Shown: piece by piece, positions 28,160 to 44,206 of the stretch
Layout: each line of letters starts with the position of its first letter
Position numbering within the stretch: the stretch's first letter is position 1
Source: Capitella teleta
Taxonomy: Eukaryota > Annelida > Polychaeta > Capitellidae
Direction: 5' to 3'
Assembly: GCA_000328365.1 (NCBI GenBank)
Contig: KB293180.1
Coordinates: forward strand, 782,408 to 846,407
Length of the DNA stretch: 64,000 nucleotides
Program-made: the position numbers and the translations under genes
The notes under the pieces: generated by a model
Seen by the model: the letters and a program-made list of their open reading frames with translations, nothing else
Told to the model about the DNA's origin: nothing
The model's database searches: none

Positions 28160-28353
28160 AGCCTTCACCAAGGCTGTACAAGAACGCCAGATGAAACACA
28201 GATGAAAATGAACAGAGGGCCAAGGATACAGTATCACACAGAAAATATTACTTGATGCGTTGGGGAAGAAGATGATGACCAAAGATGACCAGAAAAGCTC
28301 AGCCAGAGCCAAACCACGAGCCAAGCCGCTCGACCAAGTTATGAAGAACAAAC

Positions 28354-28594
28354 CATAATGACCACGATAACCCTGATGACCAGGATGTCCCTGATGGCCA
28401 TGATGACCATAATGACCACGATAACCCTGATGACCAGGGTGTCCCTGATGACCATGATGACCATAATGACCACGATAACCCTGATGACCAGGATGTCCCT
28501 GATGACCATGATGACCATGATGACCACGATAACCCTGATGACCATGATGACCCTGATGATCCTGATGGCCATACTGACCGTAACGACCATGATG
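28354..28594. repeat. 54-bp minisatellite built from six 9-bp units
   Basis: The higher-order unit is six 9-mers: GACCACGAT, AACCCTGAT, GACCAGGAT, GTCCCTGAT, GACCATGAT, GACCATAAT, repeated about four times with small changes. Because 9 is divisible by 3, several frames stay open through it on both strands. One - strand frame gives glycine at every third residue (GHQGHPGHQGYRGHYG), a collagen-like pattern. I treat it as a minisatellite because the open frames have no splice context or recognisable flanking domain. Confidence 0.85.
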
Positions 28595-28599
28595 ACTCC

Positions 28600-30025
28600 A
28601 GAGATGACAGTCTTGACAAAGAACCTGGTTGCGCCAATATATTGCTAATTCAATTGATGTCGTTTGAATGTATTCTATGTGTTTTACTGAATGGATCCAA
28701 CACACCCTACTCACCCTACTCACACCCTACTCACCAACATATACCAATACCCCAATGCACCAATACAACCATACTTGATTACATACATATAACACGTATT
28801 TCAATAGCCCGTAATGTAAGTGGGCCAAGGCAATCATGATAAGTATCATTTTGCAACTTAATGCAAAGTAAAAAAAGTTAGTTGGAGCACTAAATATTTT
28901 AACTTAAATATGGGAGGTATGTTAAGATTACGTGGATGCTTCTAACTACTTTACACGATGTTGCATTATACCATATGTAATTATGATTATATAAACTCTG
29001 CCTATGCATGTATAGACCTTCGGGCAGCGCGTGCACGAGATTGCTTCCATCTCCCAAGAGGCAATCAGCGAATACTGAGAGGTCAGAAGGCCAACGTGCA
29101 ATTAGCGAATACTGGCGGTCAGAAGTTCGCCGAGAACAAAGAACCGGAGAGCAAGCGCATCCATCATTGTCAGATAGCAACTATTTGGAAGGCACCAATC
29201 CTCTGCATTATCTATTAGAAACACAGGCTGCCCCACATCCATGCTTCTAGCATATAAGACACGGATATTTTCCATGAACACTGATTCCTCTACGCCTTCA
29301 CACCTTCACACATCTCTCTCTCACACGTGCCCACTCGTCTCGTACGAACCACACACGGAACTCTATTATTTGTGATACCCTCTTTAGAATATTTTATTGA
29401 AGGTAAATTAAAGCCAATATGAAGTGATTGGTTGAGTCTTCGTTATTACGAGCTTGGAGCTTACCATCCAACTAGTGCATAAATGACGTAACCCTGGAGT
29501 CACTACGTCAACTATCATAACGCACTTCCATTGAATCTGATATCGTGATACGTATATTCAATACATATTCAAAATTCAAATCAACAACAGTCAACAACAA
29601 CAATCAACAATTTGGACAATCGACTGTTTCTGATTGTCTTGGTGATGGCAAAATCATAATTCGAATCACCAGGCTGCTGACTTCGCCAGACCAAAATGCA
29701 CTCTCTCTCTCTCTCTCTTTCTCTCTCTGTCGTACATCAATAATCTTTACTACGTAGAGAAGCGCAAGATGCTCTCACCTGTTAATTATTCAATTTGAGG
29801 TGAAATGAACGCTTGCGTGAATTATAGCAACATTGTTTATTATGTGTGCATTGTACAGACTTCAATTTTTCGAGTTTTTTTCCAGCAAAAACAAACCGGT
29901 TTCCAATTATTCATTTTCCATCATACAAGGACAGGGTGTCAAACGAGAAAATCACATGGTTAATGCTGCGTGTGTTCTCCTTTCACGTCGGCACATTCTG
30001 GTCATATTGACACTAGAATCATAAC
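28600..30025. other. non-coding intergenic DNA with short repeats
   Basis: Contains a CACCCTACT tandem tract near 28701-28736 and a (TC)n microsatellite at about 29699-29730. A slightly GC-richer patch at 29020-29180 contains two related ~28-bp blocks (GCGAATACTG...GGTCAGAAG). No gene identified. Confidence 0.45.
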
Positions 30026-30029
30026 GCTC

Positions 30030-30395
30030 AGTCTTCTAGAGTCCGCGAACCGTTGGCGATGTTGGGGCAAATGAGACCGAGCTGCATTGGATTACCTCTT
30101 GCTCGGATCCGGACTAATTTATGTTCTGCGCTACATCTCCACACGCGCCGTCTTAAGTCTGACCTATCGAGACTAACCCGGTTCTCGTTTATGGAGGGGA
30201 CCTTTCTCCACCTCTGTAGGATCAGTCTATGTTGCAGTCGCGTCCAAGAGACGGCGGTGACGTCTCTCCGCATTCAGAATTGGGCCTCGGTAAGTGATCA
30301 GAGACCTCAATCTCCGTATCTCCGTTCCAGAAGCAGGCATCGGTCTATTCTTGAAGAGATAAGTCGGTCGTCCCCCCCCCCCTGGTCCACGTACA
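30030..30395 (-). mobile_element. Tc1/mariner-type transposase relic
   Basis: On the - strand the segments RLILQRWRKVP, ENRVSLDRSDLRRRVWR and the arginine-rich ERRHRRLL before them match the catalytic-core region of Tc1-like transposases (family pattern W-x-x-V-L-F-S-D-E-S-R-F-x-L-x-x-x-D-x-R-x-R-V-W-R). In the preserved part the catalytic aspartate of DES reads as N (the S-I-N-E-N-R segment), and the frame shifts near 30230-30290, so it is dead. The region is clearly GC-richer than its surroundings, as expected of an inserted coding sequence. Terminal repeats were not found. Confidence 0.6.
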
Positions 30396-31299
30396 TGCTG
30401 TTTCAAATAGTGCAATGTTACATAATAACTTTGTAATCACTCAAAAGAAAAAACTCAGAGAGATAAAAACACAAGAAATCAGTCAGAGACGTGAACAGGA
30501 AATTTTTGGGAAGTAATTAGAGAAAGAAAGAAGGAAACGAACAATATGAGGAAAACAAATGAAACCAAAATGAACTCAAAATGAAAAAGCATAACGTTTT
30601 ATGTGTATTAGCATTTGTCATATATCATGTATAATATTGATCTGACACCAAATATGTCAACCATAAAAGTACTGGCCTATATTATATCTACATATGAATC
30701 TAATTTGATTTCAAAACTAACCATCATGAAGCAAGATATATGCTAAATTAGGTTATGATCATATTTGGACAATCACAGATTGTCATACAAAACAGTGCAC
30801 AATGAATTATTGTTATAGATCAACCAAACACGAAGGGCAATGCGTTGTGTTAAATTAACTGTAATGTATGGATATCATGCCTTATATGGCAAAACGAAAA
30901 ACAAAAACAAACAAAACGAAAAAAACGTCATAACGACCTTGAACTTAGAATTACATAATTGAAAATTATGATAATATAGAACAATAATATTATCGATTAA
31001 CACTAATAAATACAGCGTGATATCTTGCTTGACAAAGAAGTTATATTAGCTTCACATTTTCACAATTTCGACTATTACGCAATAATGATGCTACTGAGCA
31101 TGCAAAGTACAAAGCTCACTTTCATTGAAAACGATGCATTGAACAATTTAACGAAAAAAAAAGAAAGTTATGACCAGTATTGAATGAATCAAACGTGTTA
31201 CCTATTTATGGTCATTGTGACCTTGTCATATGACCTTGGACCTACAAAATACTTTATGTCACTCAGTTGCTTTTTAGGAATATTTTCAACAACATATAA
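30396..31299. other. non-coding AT-rich DNA
   Basis: No gene recognised; A-rich low-complexity tracts near 30896-30927. Confidence 0.5.
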
Positions 31300-31376
31300 A
31301 TGTTGCTCGGTTTGTTTGTCTTTTTTATGATTGTTTTGTTAATTTCCTGAAAAAAGACAAGCAAACCGAGCAACAT
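31300..31376 (+). repeat. 77-nt hairpin, 27-bp stem (miRNA-precursor-like or MITE)
   Basis: The arms 31300-31326 and 31350-31376 are complementary over all 27 positions apart from one T opposite G, which would be a G-U pair in + strand RNA. The loop is 23 nt. The core of the left arm is TGTTGCTCGGTTTGTTTGTC. Length and pairing resemble a microRNA precursor, but near-perfect pairing also fits a small foldback transposon. It lies about 490 bp beyond the stop codon of receptor copy 2. Confidence 0.75.
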
Positions 31377-31862
31377 AGGAAATTTTCATAATTTCGTACA
31401 AAAACAACTGGGTGACATAAAAAAAAAAAAAATATGTGAACCCGACAGAACAAAAAGTTACACACATATCGTAACTATTCAATCTTCATTAATCGATCAT
31501 CAGCGTCTGAGCAAGGGAAAACGCTTTGAAAGCATGGTATCTTACTTTCATGTATATATGCATTGCCACTTTCCGTATGCCCATCAAGATTTTCACCATG
31601 CTGAACAATGTTTATTTTGCCAGAAACCCATGTGATCCTAAAATATACATTGCATAAGATAAACAAGGTTACGCTGACGTAACAACTTACACAATGTTGT
31701 GTCGACAGCTGGATATTACGCCGGCCACTTTCAGGTGATTGGCAGAGTAAGTAAACGTTGGAGCACGTTGCTTCTGAACGCTCTAACTAGACGCAAATTA
31801 TAGACAGAATAATGAGTTAATAACCAAGATGTGTCGATAAATCCAAATTGGTGACACGCAGT

Positions 31863-37159
<5,297 letters not shown>

Positions 37160-37312
37160 GCCGAGCACCCGATCACCTGTTGCCGATCTCGCACTGCTGC
37201 GCTGAGTAGCGTCACTGGAGCCCTCCTCCTTCTCTTGTGTAAAGCGACTGCAGCCGACTGCAAAGCGACTGCGTGCATATAGCCGCCAGCGCACACTGCT
37301 GTATTGCTAAAA
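37160..37312 (-). promoter_or_regulatory. conserved 5' leader of receptor copy 2
   Basis: Counterpart of 2130-2285. It shares long identical runs such as GTGACGCTACTCAGCGCAGC directly upstream of the exon 1 ATG. An in-frame upstream ATG exists on this copy (37294), but the signal peptide begins at 37159, which is also the start conserved in copy 1. Confidence 0.5.
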
Positions 37313-37735
37313 CAATTGCCTTTTTGTCAATTTAGGGAGTATCTTTGAGGCAACGATGCAAGTAATTGACAAAAATGTAAATTATTGCGCTATATACTTT
37401 AATTTTGATACTGTAGGAGTACTCGCGAGGAATTTAATTTGGCGAATTTGGCGAATTAAAAAGAAAAAAAAAGAAGAAGATAGTTTCATTGTTTTAACTT
37501 GAGATTCGCCCAAATTAATATCGCCAAGATAACCGAAATTGAGAAAACGTCAAATAGAATATTCGCCAATAATTATGTGTACAGTATCTATTATGTTGAA
37601 CATTCACGCCTAAAATATCGGACACACAAGTGCAATAATTTTTTTTTTTTTTTTTTTTGCGTATACAAATTGCTTAATTAACATTTATAAGGTAACAAAC
37701 AGGTAGCAATACACCGGTAACATAGAAATAAAGGA

Positions 37736-39112
37736 TCAAAGTGTTCCTTTGGGGTCTGTTTCATTTGAACACACCTTTGGCGTATGTACTGAGGCCGAAT
37801 CTCTCAGAACCTTGAACCCATGTTTGAATAAAAGTTCTTTAAAATTATAATTACTATCGTCGTGATCATACAAGTTGTTGGCTAATATATTGGTCGCCGA
37901 TTGATCAAAGCGATGACAATTCGCAAAAGTGCGTTCGTGATCTCCATTCACAAAACTGCACCTGAGATCTAGAATGGGCGTCATGCAATCAGCCTTCAGG
38001 CTGCACAGGAACCACCACCAGATAATATTATCAAACACTTTGCGTGTTTTATACATGATAACAGCATTGGTGACACCTTGGTAGAGTTGCTTCTGGATCT
38101 CCATGTCTGTTGGGAAATATGAGTACATTTTGGGATGGGTAACAGCGAACGAACTATGATCGGTATGGGACATGTAAGCGAATCCTCCGTTTTGGATCAC
38201 ATGGTTGTTTGCGAGAGACATCACGGTTGAGTTGAGGAAGCGGATTGAAGAATCGATCCAAAATACTCCTGGGCTGGTGATGAAGGCGTCCATAATGCAG
38301 AATATCTTCGCTGATTGGTATTTAGACCTCCCACCCTGGAACTTGGTTGCAGGGTATGACGTGATGTTGAATGGAACATGGGTCACCCCACACCAAGATT
38401 CCAACATGTGCACCTGCCATGGGTCCAATCCCCAGTCATAATACCTTATCTTATGGGTTGGGTACTGTTCCTGAATGGTCCATATTGCATCTACACTTTC
38501 GTTGAAATGATCAGCAGTGCACGCCATTACAAACACAAATTGATTCAGTGTATCTTCATTCAGATCCTCCAGATATTCGAAGGGCAATTCATGCTTTTTC
38601 AACACCCACTTTGGAGCAGGTAATACATTACCGATCTCAGTGAGATTTGTGTGTACGTTCTTGTAACCAGAGTACCTGAAGTATTCGTACTCTTCTGCTG
38701 CGTCTTCTAGCTTGTCGGGAAGGTCCTCTTTCAGGTCTTTCAGGGGTACAAACCCCGGTAAATGTGAATAGGGGTCCGCCTCGTCCTCCTCGCTGGATGC
38801 ATCCGCAGCGGCCTCAATGGTTGCATTTTTCGCAATTTCCATGGATGGACCACCCATGGTTCTTATAGATTCCGCAGCCAGAATGGATTCATCTTCTAAA
38901 ACATCACTTACGTGTAACTCACTCCCTACAATCACAGTTGGTTCTTCCTTCACATAGCCATAGCAGAAAAACACCAGAGCTAGGCTACACACTGAGGCTA
39001 GCCAAGCCAAACGTATAGCAACGGTTTTCACACTTGCCGCCATACTGAAGACAGGTTGAGGTCTGATTAAGAGGGTGTAAACAGGTGCACTGCTTCTATA
39101 TTGTCTGATCAT
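37736..39112 (-). CDS. type II membrane protein, glycosyltransferase-like (DUF1647-type), 458 aa
   Basis: Single-exon gene. The first ATG is at 39112; a second in-frame ATG at residue 24 (39043) is as plausible, because the hydrophobic anchor (about residues 30-52, AIRLAWLASVCSLALVFFC) follows it at the usual distance. The layout is a short cytosolic tail, a membrane anchor, an acidic stem (about 55-150), then a globular domain with FVFVMACTADHFNES (193-207), YYDWGLDPWQV, FWIDSSIRF (284-292, a possible DXD-like metal site) and a C-terminal CHRFDQSATNILANNLY. I recognise this as the uncharacterised nucleotide-sugar-transferase-like family found in nematodes and marine invertebrates; Golgi location and transferase activity are inference. 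Several N-x-S/T sites (NATIE, NLTE, NESV, NITS, NSTV) fit a lumenal domain. It looks complete. Confidence 0.75.
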   Translation of the reverse strand: MIRQYRSSAPVYTLLIRPQPVFSMAASVKTVAIRLAWLASVCSLALVFFCYGYVKEEPTVIVGSELHVSDVLEDESILAAESIRTMGGPSMEIAKNATIEAAADASSEEDEADPYSHLPGFVPLKDLKEDLPDKLEDAAEEYEYFRYSGYKNVHTNLTEIGNVLPAPKWVLKKHELPFEYLEDLNEDTLNQFVFVMACTADHFNESVDAIWTIQEQYPTHKIRYYDWGLDPWQVHMLESWCGVTHVPFNITSYPATKFQGGRSKYQSAKIFCIMDAFITSPGVFWIDSSIRFLNSTVMSLANNHVIQNGGFAYMSHTDHSSFAVTHPKMYSYFPTDMEIQKQLYQGVTNAVIMYKTRKVFDNIIWWWFLCSLKADCMTPILDLRCSFVNGDHERTFANCHRFDQSATNILANNLYDHDDSNYNFKELLFKHGFKVLRDSASVHTPKVCSNETDPKGTL

Positions 39113-40659
39113 GTGTTTTGCGAAAGGTCAAACGTTAAAACACACGCTTTATTGCCTTTGCTTGATGGGAATTGTGTGGGGAGACGTCACAGGTGACTTG
39201 CTCCGATCCATAATGTTCACGGTATTTAAAAACGATTTTACGTAAAGGACACGTCGACACCTTCAACACTGAGGATATAAAAGTGTTTTCAGAAAAGCTT
39301 CCCTTTATAATTTCGGGAAAATGTCACCTTTGCATCACGCCTCGACACTTAGCCAGTATGCAAACAGTAGTGATGCGCCTCCGGATCGATCTGACATCTA
39401 ATTAACCAAAGTACACTCGCCACAATATGTTCTAGCTCCGATGTCCTGTCTGGTTAAAAATTCACCCAGAAGGAACCTTGGTTCACATGCATATTCTTGT
39501 ATCATTTCCATACCTTTTTTAATATACTTACATATGCTAAAGGCAAAAAAAACCAAAAAAACAAAACAAACAAAAACAACCCAAACAAACAAACAAAAAA
39601 CACTGTTTGGTTATACCAACACCACATTCCGAGTATGCATTGTATAGACACGAATTTTCGTGTGTAATAATTTGAATCACATGCGCACATATGCCTGAAA
39701 TTTCCAAGAAAACAAATGGAATTAACCAGGTTTAATTGGATAAACAATTTACAAGGAGTCAGAATAAAAATGTTCGATTTTCATGGTCAGATATTCCCAG
39801 TCCTCTGACTTACACGCCAATAACACATGAGTGGATTTTTAGGCCAAATTTCCCAATGAGACTCTCAAGTCTCAACCCTGCCCTGTGTTGATACAACCTG
39901 TAATCAGATCTCTGCCATTGTGGGAAGACGGGAGGCAGTGAGGATTGATATATATTTACTGACTTCAGTTTATCCCATAAATGTACGTTCTATTGGCAAA
40001 AAAAAACCAAAAAAACGGATTGTCAACTATGACAATGCCGCGATTTCATTTTCCTTCTTCAAGAAGTCTGCCATGACGATAAAAAGGTATGGGTGAACAT
40101 TATTTTGGTGAAATTGTCGGATCTCTGGATATTCGTATTCCGGATTTGAAGTCTTTTATGGGGGTTTGGGCCCCTATCTTCTCTGTCTGAGCCGATATCA
40201 AAAGTTTCCCGGCAGGTATTGGTCAGTCGCAATCATCCTCTATTGCACATTCAGTAAATATGACTGTCTTGAACGATTACTAGCCCTGAACTCGCCGGAT
40301 TTGTCAGTCCTGTTGGTTTGCTGACACTATTAGACATCCAGAACGGGGTCGATCCATGGTAGATCTGTCTTCTTCTGCTCGATAAGGTATTGAGAGGTTG
40401 ATACACTGTATCCGATTTGGCGGTCTGTGACCCTTGGATTAACTCCACGCTCCAGAATGATTCTGGATATGACTCTTCCGGAAACTGTCAGCCTTCCCAG
40501 AGTGCAGATTTCATTGTCTATCAATGTCATCTTGTTATGGGAATACCAAATAGAATGTTTACAAGGATTCAGGGATTAGTTGCGCAAGGAAATCAATTTT
40601 GGATCGCAAACGGTTTGGAAATTAAGATAGTAGACTTGCGCACTTTGTAGACCCAAACA
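39113..40659. other. non-coding intergenic DNA
   Basis: Upstream flank of the glycosyltransferase-like gene. An A/C-rich low-complexity tract lies at about 39546-39601. The segment near 40290-40540 looks less random than its surroundings but could not be assigned. Confidence 0.4.
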
Positions 40660-40765
40660 AGGACTAACTAGATTAAACCTCGATGTATCAAACGTCCGTC
40701 CCTCGAATGTCTCCCTGTGTCGAAGTGTTTTCGAAGTCCCGACGATTCTCCTATACTTTACTATT

Positions 40766-41203
40766 ACCCAGCAAACATGCCGAAACTGGCCAGTACTCGG
40801 TATAACAGTTTTGAAGTTCGCTTACGAATTAGTCAACACTGACAATGTTCACGCGGTTCACTGGACGGATGGCTTCCTTTGTCAGTTTGACCGTTAGGAT
40901 TTGAATGTTCATTAACGAGTTTATTGTTCCCCCCCCCCCCTATTTTAATGAACACGTATCAATGTTCTATTCCATCTCCGACTTGAAGTTACAACCCACC
41001 AAAACTCCGACTGTATTTTTTTTTTTTTTTTTTTTTTTTTGCATTTCGATGCCAATGTTGGAAGGATGCAGAAAAAAATAGCCATAAGGGGAGCTCACAT
41101 AACGTCACGGTAGTAACGTCGGCATTACTTTTGTCCTCTTCCGTGCCGCTCTTAGCGTCCGAAATTGGCCAGCTTCGGGCCACCATTCAAATGTTTGCTG
41201 GGT
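40766..41203. mobile_element. nested MITE with ACCCAGCAAACAT terminal inverted repeats
   Basis: The left end is ACCCAGCAAACATGCCGAAA and the right end, in complement, ACCCAGCAAACATTTGAATG; GAA..TGGCC words continue inside both ends. If the element proper is CCCAGC...GCTGGG, a TA duplication flanks it. It carries no ORF. Parent sequence lies on both sides: 40692-40745 resembles 41213-41275, so the host element was locally duplicated around the insertion. Confidence 0.65.
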
Positions 41204-41441
41204 AGCATTAACAGCCGTCCCTCGAACGTCTCATTCTCGAATTTATCCTTGTGTCGGAGTGTTTTCGAAGTCCCCGAGACATATTTTTGATCTGTAGCTC
41301 GAAGTCGAATAATTCGATCAGCATATTTCTCAGTTTGGTAACTTCAAAGAGAGAAAGAGCTAGTCAGTAGTTTACAAAGCATCAAAACATCCCCGCCCCC
41401 ACAAAGCAGTCGGTAGCCTTTATATCTCTCCTCTGTTTACG

Positions 41442-41671
41442 CCGCGACCAGAGCTTTGATTGGCTGACTCTAAAGATCAACGGACCGTGAATCTCAACTA
41501 AGCTATAAGGCATTGTTGTTGGTGTATTTGTGATGATCTTTAATGAATGACCGACAAAAGACCGCAACCAGAGCTTGGCTGACTCCTAAAACCAATAGAC
41601 CGTGAATATCGACTAAGGCATTGTTGTTGGTGTGCTTGTGATGATATTTAACGAATTGCCGACAAAAGACC
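41442..41671. repeat. tandem duplication of about 115 bp
   Basis: Two adjacent units beginning CGCGACCAGAGCTT and CGCAACCAGAGCTT, both ending in GCCGACAAAAGACCGC-like sequence, with the GGCATTGTTGTTGGTGT block in each. It lies inside the pogo-like element. Confidence 0.8.
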
Positions 41672-41898
41672 GCGCGCATTTGAAGCTAGAGTTAATTAAA
41701 GAAATCCAGCCTTAGATCTACACGTTGATAAATATTTGTTAATTAAAAGTTTCAATCTCAATTTCTCCTAATTTATTTTTTAGTCCAGATTTATCTTAAG
41801 TCATGAGATCACCGTTCATAGTTTATGAATTCATACGCATGCAGTTAATCACCTTGTTTATCTTTTTCCTCTTTTTTCCCCTTTTTCTCCTGTTCCCT

Positions 41899-41935
<37 letters not shown>

Positions 41936-42199
41936 TGGTACGCCACATTATGACATGTGCGTGAATAAAGATATATATATATATATAACGTCAGAGCACG
42001 GTTTGAAATCATAACGGTCATATCATAACGGCCTCGATCTGTCCGTCGAAGTATCCTTGAGTCGAAGTATTTGAGCTAACCCCACGAACTTCGACACATC
42101 GAGGTTTTCCTGTTATTATAAAGCATATTATAGATCGTTGCGTTTTTTTTTTTGCACCTAAGGACAATTAAAGTCACTTGTTGCAACTTCGAGGTGAAT

Positions 42200-43806
42200 T
42201 AAGGCATCAGATGGCGAAGGATGCCAGTCAATTGCTACATGGAGACTCCTGGCCGGAGGGAGTGAGAGTGAGGAGATTCCGACGGTCGAGAGAAGAACCT
42301 GATGCAGCTCCAGACTGATTATCAGCACTCAGACGACATCAACAGTTAACGAAGGTGGGACCTAACGACATCACCATAATGTCCTACAATAGCCGGCGAC
42401 ACTCTGCAAGTCGGCTTAATTGCATGAAACAATTAATGTACAGGTCTAACATTCTGTTCATCCAGGAGCACTGGCTCTTGCCGGATGACATGGACAGTAT
42501 CCCTATGTATATTGGCAAAGTAAGTTTTCATGGGGTGTCCCCCATGAGACAGGATGCTATCATGCTGGGCCGGCCACATGGTGGAAAAGCTATTTGTGTC
42601 AAACTGAACCACTGTACTCCCATTCCTTTGCACTCAAGAGTGTAAGCGGCTGTGTGCATGTATCTTGAATTTCAATTCCTCCTTTAAATTTCTTTTATTG
42701 AATGTATACATGCCATGCCATGTGATGGTGATAATGTAATCGATTTTAATGATACTCTCGATGAAGTCAAATTGATCATTGGATTACATTCTGAATGTGA
42801 TTATGTTATATAGGTGGTGACCTTAATACCAATTTCATGCGGACACACTCTGAGCATGTCCTCTCACTCAATAGCTTTCTGCCTGAATGTAACTTGGAAA
42901 TCTGCTCACCTCTTACACCACAGCATGTTGATTTCACTTAAAAGACGCAACAGAAGCTCGCTCTGTTATTGATCATTTCTTTGTTACTAAAAACCTAATT
43001 TCTAGTATTGTTGGATACTTACCTGTGCATGACGGTGATAACCTTTCGGACCACTGCTCTATAAAATTAACATTCTCATCTCCCACGGCTGCACCCCGTA
43101 GAAACCCAATGTCGCCACCCATGACAACTGTAAAGAAACGTTCGTGGAACTGGGCAACTGAGATCAACCTCCGTAATTACCAACGTATTCTTCGCCGACT
43201 TCTCAGCCTAATTCATGCTCCACGTGCATTCCAACACGACCAAGATCCAAAGACAATTAAGTAGTTGCTCTATGAATACCACGACAATATTGTATCTGCT
43301 TGCATTAGAGCAGGAGAAGCGACTATATACCACTTGCCAAAAAGAGGAAGAGCTGGCGGAAGTCCCGATACTGGAATTATATGCGATATTCGATAGAAGA
43401 CCCGAGCAGACTATAGACGAGCCTCCCGATGGGTAACCAGGAATAAAGAGAAACTGAGAACAGAGAAGATGACGGAAGAGACTTCTGATCGGAAATACAA
43501 CTAACGCAACGCAAGCACATAACACCATCAGATGTGGATGGAGAAACTGGAGAGGATGCATCAGACAACTTTTTGCAGAAAAAATACGACGAGCTGTACA
43601 ACAGTGTACCTTATGGCCAAGGAGAGATTGATGACATCTGCACCTCGCTAAAAACTCAAGTGAGAGAGCACTGCGTGCAAGGGAAATAACATGATGACCA
43701 CAAGGAATCCGCTGAAGCTTTGTAAGGCCATACGATCCCTGAATCACGCCAAGTCAGATGCCAACAACCGACTCTCCTCGGTTCACTTTAAATACGCTTG
43801 CAATGA
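42200..43806 (+). mobile_element. LINE fragment: endonuclease half, truncated before the polymerase core
   Basis: The + strand reads ITIMSYNSRR and ILFIQEHWL, then PHGGKAICVK, GGDLNTNF, VIDHFFVTKNL and DNLSDHCSIKL: the ordered motifs of an APE-type endonuclease (N-x-R, Q-E-x-W, G-D-x-N, D-H-F, S-D-H). Around 43700-43800 come AIRSLNHAKSD and an SDHFKYACNE-like segment, which in L2/CR1-type LINEs lies just before the reverse transcriptase. The frame changes at several places and no RT motif follows, so the copy is 3'-truncated and inactive. Confidence 0.75.
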
Positions 43807-44206
43807 ACGAAACGAGTGAAACGACCCACACATGTACTTATATTGGTATAAGTTATACAATTCACAAGGTAAAAAAATTAATGTGATTTTTTTATACATA
43901 ACTGGATCAAAAAGGTGTACACATAAGGAATTATCGGACACTCTGTACATGCACGTGAATCCTCGTTGCAAACACAAGCACCGAGTTGCCATGGAGAGAC
44001 ATATTAATATTGCAAATTCAGATATTAACTAATCTCCTATTATAATGTGACGGAGATCAGCCGCCCATTTTCGGTCAATAACAATCTGCTTAACTATAGA
44101 TCAACTATAAGGAGATTTTATCTTTTTAACTCTGGACCCAAGATCGGAACTATTCAGCAATTTTCCGTGGCCATTCAATGATCATGCACACATTTTGATC
44201 GCAATT
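43807..44206. other. intergenic, upstream of the kinesin gene
   Basis: About 400 bp between the LINE fragment and the first kinesin ATG. It must hold the 5' UTR and perhaps the promoter; no clear TATA box or other element. Confidence 0.4.

Larger units (their letters stand above)
40660..42112. mobile_element. pogo/Tigger-like non-autonomous DNA transposon with nested insertions
   Basis: The ends are inverted repeats: AAACCTCGATGTATCAAACG near 40674 and, in complement, AAAACCTCGATGTGTCGAAG ending near 42108. AACCTCG termini are typical of pogo/Tigger elements. The interior has further GTCGAAGT... words, a MITE (40766-41203), a tandem duplication of about 115 bp (41442-41671), poly-T tracts and an (AT)n tract. 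No transposase frame remains, so it is a dead, rearranged element. Confidence 0.55.

Noticed and set aside
27863-28723. 286-codon - strand open frame as a gene
   Set aside because: Much of it is the N gap and a 9-bp-unit minisatellite; no flanking domain. Kept only as a repeat and a finding.
40250-40640. Possible Tc1-like transposase trace (TMDRPRSGC on the - strand)
   Set aside because: Only one short motif-like stretch, with no supporting domain around it.
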